NCBI GenBank assembly: GCA_020056645.1
Contig: JAGVHJ010000541.1
Coordinates: forward strand, 1 to 10,662
Direction of reading: 5' to 3'
DNA from: Desulfobacterales bacterium
GTDB taxonomy: Bacteria; Desulfobacterota; Desulfobacteria; Desulfobacterales; JAHIVH01
DNA length: 10,662 nucleotides
The position numbers and the translations under genes were made by a program. The notes under the pieces are model-generated. The model ran no database searches, had not been told where the DNA came from, and saw nothing but the letters and a program-made list of their open reading frames with translations. Positions 1 through 5,868 of this stretch are shown in pieces. The stretch's first letter is position 1. Each line of letters opens with the position of its first letter.

Positions 1-115
1 AACATGCGGGAAAATCGCCTCCGCCTGCGGCTATGAGGTCTGCCAGGTGCTGGGTGCGAAGATTCCCCATGAGGGGTGGGTGCGTATTAAAACGATGGTC
101 AATGAAGCGCGGTGA
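1..115 (+). CDS. C-terminal end of an unrecognised protein (5' end outside window)
   Basis: An open frame enters from the left edge (first full codon at base 2) and stops at TGA 113-115, giving 37 residues that include ACGYEVCQVLGAKIPHEGW and end in NEAR. It has three cysteines, a plausible amphipathic C-terminal helix and ordinary codon use, so it looks like the tail of a real gene. I do not recognise the family from this fragment. The next gene starts 85 bases downstream on the same strand. The two may be co-transcribed, because no convincing terminator separates them. Confidence 0.6.
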   Translation, partial: TCGKIASACGYEVCQVLGAKIPHEGWVRIKTMVNEAR

Positions 116-200
116 TCGTTTTTTGTCCTGTTCTCTTCCTCTGCGGATTCAGGGATGGGGCTTATGGAACTATTAATCAAATTTTAATCAGGGGTACGAT

Positions 201-878
201 ATGGCGCAAGTGAGTCTTTCACGAAAAAAAGAGTTGATGGAACCGGATGAGGTGGAGGTTTTTTTAAAAAAAGGAGTTGAAAGAGTCCTTGAGTATAAGA
301 GCCAGGTCATCGTCGGTCTGATTGTTTTTTTTGCAGGGGTGATCCTTGCTTCCGGTTTGTATTATCATATGAAAAATAAGACGGTTAATGCATCGGTCGC
401 CTTGGGAAAGATTGTCTCCCAGTCTGAAGGTGACGGCGTTCCGGAACTCCCATTCGCTGAAGTCGCCAGCAAATACAAGGCGTTTTTTGATACATACTCA
501 GGAACCCGGTCCGTTCAATTCGCGGGTTTAAGATATGCGAACCGCTGTTTTCAAGAGGGGAATTTTGACGAAGCCATCCCATTGTATGATAAAGCATTGA
601 AAAATTTCAGCAATAGCCGTTCCTTGGCCACGATCATTCGTTTGAACCTAGCATACGTCTATCTGGCGAAAAAAGAGTATGAGAAAGCGAAAACTCATTT
701 TGAGCAGGTCCTTGAAGCGCAGGGATCTCTTGTCAAAGAGGAGGCTCTGTTTAATCTGGGGTGCATCCATGATGTGCTGGGTGAACAGGCGAAAAGGGAT
801 GAACGCTTCCGAGAGATAGCGGCTCTTGAAAAAGGGTCGATTTATGCCGATCTGGTGAAAGAGAAGAGTCGCGGTTAG
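201..878 (+). CDS. Membrane-anchored tetratricopeptide-repeat protein (YfgM-like layout)
   Basis: This is a 225-residue protein with a charged N-terminal cytoplasmic segment (1-34) and one hydrophobic helix at about 35-54 (VIVGLIVFFAGVILASGLYY). The rest is helical and probably periplasmic. TPR-type helical pairs are visible at about 107-138 (A/G at packing positions, ending FDEAIPLYDKALKNF), 145-172 (LNLAYVYLAKKEYEKAKTHF) and 181-212. One N-terminal TM followed by TPRs, at close to the usual length, resembles the YfgM/TPR_21 family, which assists envelope protein biogenesis at the Sec translocon in E. coli. That function is known for the family and is not shown here. Start ATG 201 has an AGGGG Shine-Dalgarno at 190-194 with 6-base spacing. 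A rho-independent terminator follows directly, so this is the last gene of its transcript. Confidence 0.85.
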   Translation: MAQVSLSRKKELMEPDEVEVFLKKGVERVLEYKSQVIVGLIVFFAGVILASGLYYHMKNKTVNASVALGKIVSQSEGDGVPELPFAEVASKYKAFFDTYSGTRSVQFAGLRYANRCFQEGNFDEAIPLYDKALKNFSNSRSLATIIRLNLAYVYLAKKEYEKAKTHFEQVLEAQGSLVKEEALFNLGCIHDVLGEQAKRDERFREIAALEKGSIYADLVKEKSRG

Positions 879-890
879 CGTCGCCGCATC

Positions 891-930
891 AAGGCTGGCG
901 GTGGATCCTTTCTCCCCGCCCGCCTTTTTT
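891..930 (+). terminator. Rho-independent terminator after the TPR gene
   Basis: The arms ggctggcgg (893-901) and ccgcccgcc (916-924) form a 9-position GC-rich stem with one internal T/C mismatch and a 14-base loop. A run of six T follows at 925-930. It begins 13 bases after the TPR stop codon and points the same way. The opposite strand has no T tail here, so it is not expected to terminate the convergent PilZ transcript. Confidence 0.85.
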
Positions 931-1098
931 AAGTCACGTAACTATTCAGCGCCTATTCATCAAGATAGCGAAAAGCCTTCGAAACTCTCGTTCGAAAAAA
1001 AAGTGAATGTCAACCAAAAGGGCCTTTTTACAGCTAAAGCAAGGCCATACTGAATCGTTACGGTGGAAATTATAAAATGGGAAGGAGATCCTGGTGTG
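931..1098. other. Intergenic gap between two convergent genes
   Basis: These 168 bases lie between the TPR terminator and the stop of the PilZ gene. I see no coding potential. Small palindromes occur, namely TTCGAA repeated at 979-984 and 991-996 followed by an A run, and aaaagggccttttt near 1016. Neither makes a clear terminator for the minus-strand PilZ transcript, so its 3' end is undefined. Confidence 0.5.
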
Positions 1099-1413
1099 TT
1101 AAAGGCTTTCTATCAGCAAGGAGATCAGACCCTGCTGATGGTCGTCGTCGTTTAAAAATTTTACGGCGATGCCTTCTGGTTCCACACGAACAATTTTTGC
1201 GTGGAGCCCACTGATTTTTTTCAAATGTTCCGGAGCCAGTATCCGGAGCGTGATATCTTGCCCTGCTTCGAATGGTTCCGTCGTTTCGATAAATATCCCG
1301 CCGCTGCTAACATTTCGAATGGCGTTGGTATATACACAATTCGATATTGACCAGTCAACGGAGAGCAGGCATGTTTTTCGAGCATGGGTTCTTCTTTCGC
1401 TTAATGGATTCAT
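1099..1413 (-). CDS. Stand-alone PilZ-domain protein (c-di-GMP receptor type)
   Basis: This is a 104-residue protein made almost entirely of one PilZ domain. Both c-di-GMP-binding signatures are present: RxxxR (R8-T-H-A-R12, within SERRTHARK) near the N-terminus and NxSxxG (N34-V-S36-S-G-G39) after the first strand. Alternating strands follow, with the usual GxxxxAKIVRV and GIAVKFLN blocks. It should therefore bind c-di-GMP and act in the cytoplasm as a small adaptor, but its partner cannot be read from the sequence. I chose ATG 1413 because GGGAGAA (1418-1424, minus strand) precedes it at good spacing. An in-frame ATG at 1437 would add eight residues but has no Shine-Dalgarno. The gene is monocistronic, with its own strong promoter upstream. 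A link to pilus or surface behaviour is plausible from its neighbours but unproven. Confidence 0.9.
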   Translation of the reverse strand: MNPLSERRTHARKTCLLSVDWSISNCVYTNAIRNVSSGGIFIETTEPFEAGQDITLRILAPEHLKKISGLHAKIVRVEPEGIAVKFLNDDDHQQGLISLLIESL

Positions 1414-1417
1414 GGGC

Positions 1418-1424
1418 TTCTCCC
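1418..1424 (-). promoter_or_regulatory. Ribosome binding site deciding the PilZ start
   Basis: On the minus strand GGGAGAA lies 4 bases before ATG 1413. The alternative ATG at 1437 has only an AT-rich leader before it. This supports the shorter protein starting MNPLSERR. Confidence 0.7.
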
Positions 1425-1473
1425 GGTATATGTCCATAAAAAAATCAATAGATCCAAAGAGTTAGTATTAAGA

Positions 1474-1502
1474 TTTATAAGATATCCACATCATGCTGTC
1501 AA
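1474..1502 (-). promoter_or_regulatory. Sigma-70 type promoter for the PilZ gene
   Basis: Reading the minus strand, TTGACA (1502-1497, a perfect -35) is followed after exactly 17 bases by TATAAA (1479-1474, five of six -10 positions). Transcription would start near 1467, leaving a leader of about 54 bases to ATG 1413. Match, spacing and position all fit, so this is the best-supported promoter in the window and suggests strong or constitutive expression of the PilZ protein. Confidence 0.75.
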
Positions 1503-1552
1503 TACGTAATCACGTTGGATGGAACAAATAGAGAATGGGATGCTGTAAACAT

Positions 1553-1585
1553 AAAAAGCTATCCGTGGTCACCGGATAGCTTTTA
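1553..1585 (-). terminator. Rho-independent terminator, probable end of the two-component operon
   Basis: A perfect 12-bp inverted repeat, aaaagctatccg (1554-1565) and cggatagctttt (1573-1584), encloses a 7-base loop. On the minus strand the stem runs into TTTTTATGTTT, a good T tail. On the plus strand it ends in only TTTT. It sits between the kinase/regulator/small-ORF transcript coming from the right and the PilZ promoter to its left, so it would insulate the two. The distance from the last supported stop (about 335 bases) is long for a 3' untranslated region. Confidence 0.75.
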
Positions 1586-1918
1586 TGAAGAAAAAAATGA
1601 AAAAATTATTAGGTTACACATCTGATATAGCAAAAAACATACCATCTATCAAAATGGCGGCGGATGGGGAGGCGGGGCAAAATAATATAACATGAATTTA
1701 AATAGTTGGCGTATATGGAGTGCGCTATTTTCTTCACATGTGATCAAGTGCCCTTAAAAAGAGGGCTGAAAAGTTCAAAATATTAAACCATCCCACAGGG
1801 ATTTTAAGAACACTCGTTAATGTAATTTATTGTTTTATATAAGTTATATTAAAGATTGAGTTCGGTTCAAAAATTTAAACCATTCTGGGGAAAAAATGGG
1901 GTAATTAGATATAATATA
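1586..1918. other. AT-rich non-coding stretch with one G-rich island
   Basis: There is no convincing gene in these 333 bases. Short open frames exist on both strands, such as 36 codons from ATG 1585, but they lack Shine-Dalgarno sequences and protein-like composition. Visible structure: a G-rich block at 1656-1677 inside otherwise AT-rich DNA, a small hairpin (gccct 1750-1754 with agggc 1762-1766), and two similar strings, taaaccatcccacaggg near 1784 and taaaccattctgggg near 1876. If transcribed from the right it would be the 3' leader-out of the two-component operon. Confidence 0.5.
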
Positions 1919-2101
1919 CTAATAATATTTAGTTTTTCCAAGGTTCAATATTTGTAACTGTTCAGTCTGGCCTTGTTTTTGCCAGTTCAGCAAAACGCCA
2001 AGAAGCTCCCGAAAAAAATAGGGAACGAACAAAACGGGCTTTTCGCCATCTTGATGAATCGCTGCTGAATAGTTACCAATATTTTGGTGCGGAAGCCCCA
2101 T
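1919..2101 (-). CDS. Small protein of unknown function, last gene of the two-component operon
   Basis: This is a 60-residue frame starting at ATG 2101, only 8 bases after the TAA of the response regulator, and ending at TAG. The middle is protein-like: DGEKPVLFVPYFFRELLGVL is a hydrophobic/aromatic helix flanked by charged residues, followed by NWQKQGQ. Codon choice resembles the upstream regulator. It has no signal peptide or clear TM segment and I do not recognise the family. The Shine-Dalgarno is weak (CCGAAG just before the start), which fits translational coupling to the regulator. The alternative is a chance frame in the 3' untranslated region. The tight spacing and composition make a real gene slightly more likely than not. 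Confidence 0.5.
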   Translation of the reverse strand: MGLPHQNIGNYSAAIHQDGEKPVLFVPYFFRELLGVLLNWQKQGQTEQLQILNLGKTKYY

Positions 2102-2109
2102 CTTCGGGT

Positions 2110-3498
2110 TTATTTGGTCTCATGGCGCGTGTTAAACAAGTGGTATTTCTTCAGCTTCTGGTTGAGTCCGCTTTTTCCGATGCCAAGGAGCTTCGCTGCG
2201 TGAGACTGAACGTTATTCGAAAGGATCATGGCCCGTTCGATCATTTTTTTTTCGATCATCGTTAGCGTATCGCCCAGTCTTGCGGTTAAGGGGATTCCTT
2301 CCAGGCTTATCAGCGTGGGCGCGCTCTCCTGGAGATGTCTCGGGAGATCCTGACGATGGATCGTCTCTCCGGGACACAAAATGATGGCCCGTTCAATGAC
2401 GTTCTCAAGTTCACGGATATTTCCAGGCCACTCATATTCATAAAAGATTCGCTCACACTCCTGGGTGATTCCTGTCACGGGAATATCGGAATGTCTCTCA
2501 TGGGCGTATTTTTGAATGAAATGATCGACAAGAAGCCGAAGGTCCTCCTGCCGTTTTCTCAACGAAGGGAGGGTGATATTGACCACATTCAAGCGGTAAT
2601 ATAGATCTTTTCTGAATTGGCCGGCGGCGACCTCCTCCTTGAGATTTTTGTTGGTTGCGGCGATCAATCGGAAATCAACGGTGATGGGTTTCACACCGCC
2701 CACACGCTCGATGATCTTCTCCTGCAGCACACGCAACAGTTTGATTTGAAGAGCGTGGCTGAGCTCACCGATTTCATCAAGAAAAAGAGTTCCGCCGTCG
2801 GCTCGTTCAAAACGTCCTTTTTTCATGGAAATGGCCCCTGTGAAGGCGCCTTTTTCGTGGCCGAACAATTCACTTTCCAGAAGTGATTCTGAGAGGGCCG
2901 AGCAGTTGACGGCAATAAAAGGTTTGTTCTGTCTTGGGCTGTTGAAATGGATGGATTTCGCGACAAGCTCTTTTCCCGTGCCGCTTTCACCCTCGATCAG
3001 AACCGTTGCCGGTGTTGGAGCAACTTTTTTAATTTTTTCAAACACCTCAACCATTTTCTTACTCTTCCCGATAATGTTGCCAAAGTTGTACCTGGCCTCG
3101 ATTACGGTTCTTAATTGCCTGTTCTCTTTAATTATTTTATACGTTTCAATGGCTTTTCGGACATAGATGACCAGCCCCTCGTTATCAAATGGTTTGAGGA
3201 TATAGGTGCAGGCCCCCTTCTGCATGGCTTCGACGGCCTTATCGACCGTGCCATGGGCGGTCATGATCAGAACCGGCATTTCAGGATCGTTCAGTTTGAT
3301 TTTTTCCAGAAGTTCGATGCCATCCATCTCGGGCATTTTCATATCGGTGATGATGAGATCGATCTCCGCGCTGGAAAGTATCTCAAGCGCCTCCTTGCCG
3401 CTATTGGCCGTGAGGGTTTCATACCCTTCCTCTTCAAGAACGGCGCTTAGAATCAGGGGATAGTTTTTCTCATCATCGACAATGAGGATGGTTTCCAT
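2110..3498 (-). CDS. NtrC-family sigma-54-dependent response regulator
   Basis: This is a 462-residue protein with the full three-domain layout. The receiver domain (1-120) has the acidic pair D8/D9, phosphoacceptor D52 (in IITDMKMPEMDG), T80 and K102. The sigma-54-interacting AAA+ ATPase domain (about 140-375) has Walker A GESGTGKE at 170-177, the sigma-54 contact loop GAFTGA at 217-222, Walker B LFLDE at 238-242 and WPGNIRELEN at 357-366. A Fis-type helix-turn-helix is at about 426-450 (HAAKLLGIGKSGLNQKLKKY). All catalytic residues are present, so it should be an active enhancer-binding activator that hydrolyses ATP to open sigma-54 promoters once phosphorylated. It starts 3 bases after the stop of the histidine kinase, its obvious partner, and has no Shine-Dalgarno of its own, consistent with coupled translation. 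A candidate sigma-54 promoter lies ahead of the divergent pilM operon. Whether it is a PilR functional equivalent is inference. Confidence 0.95.
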   Translation of the reverse strand: METILIVDDEKNYPLILSAVLEEEGYETLTANSGKEALEILSSAEIDLIITDMKMPEMDGIELLEKIKLNDPEMPVLIMTAHGTVDKAVEAMQKGACTYILKPFDNEGLVIYVRKAIETYKIIKENRQLRTVIEARYNFGNIIGKSKKMVEVFEKIKKVAPTPATVLIEGESGTGKELVAKSIHFNSPRQNKPFIAVNCSALSESLLESELFGHEKGAFTGAISMKKGRFERADGGTLFLDEIGELSHALQIKLLRVLQEKIIERVGGVKPITVDFRLIAATNKNLKEEVAAGQFRKDLYYRLNVVNITLPSLRKRQEDLRLLVDHFIQKYAHERHSDIPVTGITQECERIFYEYEWPGNIRELENVIERAIILCPGETIHRQDLPRHLQESAPTLISLEGIPLTARLGDTLTMIEKKMIERAMILSNNVQSHAAKLLGIGKSGLNQKLKKYHLFNTRHETK

Positions 3499-3501
3499 AG
3501 G

Positions 3502-4944
3502 CTATTTGTCGTCTGGGTTTTGACAGGGGATACGGATGGTGACCTTGACCCCTTTTTCTGGTTTGTTGACGATATCAATTGCGCCGTTATGGGATTCAAC
3601 GATATTTTTTACCATTCCAAGCCCCAAGCCGGTCCCCTTTTCTTTGGTGGTAAAGAAAGGGTCCCATATCTTGTCCTTGAAGGATTCGGAAATGCCGGCT
3701 CCCTCGTCTTCGAAGCTGAGGGTGATGTGGCTGGGTTGAGAAAAAAAGGTTTTGACGATTATTTCCCCGCCTCCGGGCATGGCCTGCATGGCGTTGATAA
3801 TGATATTTAAAAAAGCCTGGTAAAGCATGTCCGGGTCGGCCATTGTCGGCGGCAGAGTCTCTTCCAGCTCTTTTTTAATCACAAAGCCGTTTTGGTCCAT
3901 TTCTGTTTTGAGCAATGCAAGATTTTTTTCAATTATTTCATTGATATTACATCGGATCATCGCCGGTGGAGAGGGCTTTGCAAAGTTCAGGAAATCGGTG
4001 ATGATCCGGTTCAGCCGTTCGGCCTCTTCCAGGATGATATGGGGAATCCGGTTGTCGGGGTCGGATTTGGAGATCTTTTTTTTCAACAACGCAGCCGAAC
4101 TGATGATGATTCCAAGGGGATTCCGAATTTCATGGGAAATTCCCGCAGTCATTTCACCCAGTGAGGAAAGGTGCTGGGCCTGGCTGAGCTCCTCCTTGAG
4201 GTTGAGCCTTTCGGCGTTTTGCCGGTCAATGATATTTTCCCCCCTTTTTACGACAAAAAGGAGGAAGATGAAGAGCGCGGTCATGATCGCTGAGCAGGCG
4301 ATGATGATTCGCTTTTGAATATGGAAGACCATGGTGATGTCATCGGTTGTATCTTGAACGATCTCAACAACCCCCAGGATCTTTCCCGAGAGCCCTTCCA
4401 AGGGTTTTTCAACCCTGAAAGGGGCGTAGGTGATCATTTTGCTCTCTTTGGGTTTGCCAAAAAGAATTTCCATGAATTTGCCCTTCTGGACGAAATTCGA
4501 GGAGACCTTTCCCGCGAGGGCCTGGCTATAGCCCGTTCCTCCGATATTTTCCTCACCTACCAGGGTGGGGTCGAAACTGTAGGATATGATGTTGTTCAAA
4601 TCGTAAATATTGACATGGTCAATTTTGAAACTGTGCAGGGTGCTCCGGATAACCTTGTCAAGCCTTTCAAACTGTTCTGGGTTTCTCAACTGCACTTTCC
4701 CATATTTCAAGGTGACTGGCAGGATGAATTGAAGAAAAACCTGATGGTTTAGGTTTTCTGCAAGAAGCAGCGCGTACTCCTCGTTTTTTTCAAGAAGAAT
4801 GGATCGTATCAGGTGGGAGTTGATGAATGAAAGCGCGAATGTCCCGATAAAGATAATGATCAGGCTCGATAGCGAAAAGTAGGTGATGAGCCTGAAGGGC
4901 TTTATTTTTTTATTAACCATACCGTGGCGTTTGTGTGGAATCAT
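3502..4944 (-). CDS. Membrane sensor histidine kinase, partner of the NtrC-type regulator
   Basis: This is a 480-residue kinase. TM1 (about 18-42) and TM2 (about 211-232) enclose a periplasmic sensor region of roughly 165 residues that looks like a single Cache/PAS-like fold (VNIYDLNNIISYSFDPTLVG, then GVVEIVQD before TM2). A short linker helix leads to the HisKA domain with phosphorylatable H271 (GISHEIRNPLG). The HATPase domain has the N box (NIIINAMQAMP, N380/N384), G1 (DEGAGI, 413-418), F box (DPFFTTKEKGTG) and G2 (GTGLGLG, 437-443). It belongs to the NtrB/ZraS/AtoS-like class that pairs with NtrC-type regulators. It lacks the six-TM input domain of classical PilS, so it probably senses an extracytoplasmic ligand that I cannot name. 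ATG 4944 gives this length; an in-frame ATG at 4920 is equally possible, and neither has a good Shine-Dalgarno. Confidence 0.95.
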   Translation of the reverse strand: MIPHKRHGMVNKKIKPFRLITYFSLSSLIIIFIGTFALSFINSHLIRSILLEKNEEYALLLAENLNHQVFLQFILPVTLKYGKVQLRNPEQFERLDKVIRSTLHSFKIDHVNIYDLNNIISYSFDPTLVGEENIGGTGYSQALAGKVSSNFVQKGKFMEILFGKPKESKMITYAPFRVEKPLEGLSGKILGVVEIVQDTTDDITMVFHIQKRIIIACSAIMTALFIFLLFVVKRGENIIDRQNAERLNLKEELSQAQHLSSLGEMTAGISHEIRNPLGIIISSAALLKKKISKSDPDNRIPHIILEEAERLNRIITDFLNFAKPSPPAMIRCNINEIIEKNLALLKTEMDQNGFVIKKELEETLPPTMADPDMLYQAFLNIIINAMQAMPGGGEIIVKTFFSQPSHITLSFEDEGAGISESFKDKIWDPFFTTKEKGTGLGLGMVKNIVESHNGAIDIVNKPEKGVKVTIRIPCQNPDDK

Positions 4945-5390
4945 TGTCGTATAATTTTTTATTGATGGGTCTCTGAATCAATCATTCTTGAAATTGCGCT
5001 ACCTTAACAAAGAGAATTTCAGTTATCAAGGAGATTTCAATGCCGATGACTCTTTAGGACTCATTACAAAATAACCTGTTTGTGCGATTCGTATTCGCAA
5101 AAGTCCTTAGGCCGGATCTGGCGCGTCGCTTCATGGCCTTTTGTATGGTTTATTGGATCGAATGTATACGATTGAATACGGCGTCTTGAGGGGCGCTCTC
5201 CCGGTGATGGACTTCGGTATTAATTATCTGCAAATAATCCATAGGATTCTTTTTGGGCCGGATAGGGAAGAGAGTATCATTTTTTCACGATGTGTGGATG
5301 ATGACTTATTTGACAGGCCGGTTCTATTGCGAGCTATATGTGGTATGAAAGTAAGATACTGACCCCTTATCTTGTATGAATCGCAACGAT

Positions 5391-5423
5391 CCCACTGTTT
5401 TTTTGTTAAGCGAAAACAGTGGG
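5391..5423. repeat. 11-bp perfect inverted repeat in the pil upstream region
   Basis: The arms cccactgtttt (5391-5401) and aaaacagtggg (5413-5423) pair perfectly around an 11-base T-rich loop. Neither strand has a T run after the stem, so it is not a standard terminator. It could be a protein-binding palindrome, an RNA hairpin in a longer transcript, or a remnant of mobile DNA. Confidence 0.6.
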
Positions 5424-5764
5424 TTCTGGTATTATAAATATATCGCGGGTTAGAGGTTTTTTGTGAATTTGCATATAATTTTCTTGACATTACAGTCATT
5501 TAAAGCGATTTATATAACACTGATATCAATTGACCGGCGACGAGCGAACCCCCCTATGCGATAAGATCATTTTTCATCGAGGGGATCGGGACGGTGGTCG
5601 CCTTTTATTATCACCATACAACGACACTTTGTCTTACAATAGTCACCTATTTTTTTTTCTTCAATTGGCTTGAGGAGCATACTCCGGTGTTCATGATTAA
5701 AAAAAATAGCGGCTCTCCCCTGAATGATCGCTAACAGTTATAGAAATCAGAGTTGCAGATAATT

Positions 5765-5780
5765 TGGTTTGTTTTTTGCT
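5765..5780 (+). promoter_or_regulatory. Candidate sigma-54 (-24/-12) promoter of the pil operon
   Basis: The sequence TGGTTTGTTTTTTGCT matches the consensus TGGCACGNNNNTTGCW at TGG, the G at position 7, and TTGCW. The invariant GG (5766-5767) and GC (5778-5779) are exactly 10 bases apart. The CAC core is replaced by TTT. The start site would fall near 5792, about 77 bases before pilM. An NtrC-family regulator is encoded in the adjacent divergent operon, and sigma-54 control of pilin genes is known in other bacteria. A T-rich sequence can match by chance, so this remains a prediction. Confidence 0.5.
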
Positions 5781-5868
5781 ATAAGGTTATTGTTTACCCG
5801 GCGGTAAGAATTGACAAACGATTGATAACTATTTCATTCATCGATTTTCAGACAGATAAGAGAAAATT

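Larger units (their letters stand above)
4945..5868. other. Long divergent intergenic region upstream of the pil operon
   Basis: These 924 bases lie between the divergent kinase and pilM starts. Open frames of 73 and 91 codons occur here but look like chance frames. Structures seen: an 11-bp inverted repeat at 5391-5423, an isolated TATAAT at 5474-5479, a TTGACA at 5484-5489 whose best downstream -10 candidates have poor spacing, and an A/T inverted repeat (ctatttttttt 5647-5657 with aaaaaaaatag 5699-5709). A GACACttTGTC-like element lies at 5623-5633, and the sigma-54 motif is at 5765-5780. The size and content fit a regulatory region controlling both operons, but an undetected small RNA cannot be excluded. 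Confidence 0.5.

Noticed and set aside
89..126. Hairpin aaaacgat/atcgtttt with T run at the end of the first gene
   Set aside because: The stem is only 8 bp with two GC pairs and an 18-base loop, too weak to call a terminator.
1585..1695. 36-codon plus-strand frame starting MKKKMKKLLGYTSD
   Set aside because: It starts inside the T-tail of the hairpin, has no Shine-Dalgarno or promoter, and lacks a hydrophobic stretch that would make it a signal peptide.
3827..4318. 163-codon plus-strand frame opposite the histidine kinase
   Set aside because: It is antisense to the conserved HisKA/HATPase region and has no domain of its own.
5141..5362. 73-codon plus-strand frame in the pil upstream region
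   Set aside because: It begins at TTG without a Shine-Dalgarno, has no recognisable domain, and overlaps an opposing frame of equal quality.
5224..5499. 91-codon minus-strand frame covering the inverted repeat
   Set aside because: Its composition looks random, there is no ribosome binding site, and a perfect hairpin lies inside it.
5811..5840. TTGACA 58 bases before pilM as a sigma-70 promoter
   Set aside because: No acceptable -10 hexamer occurs at 16-18 bases; TCATTC at 17 bases is a poor match. The sigma-54 motif just upstream is better.
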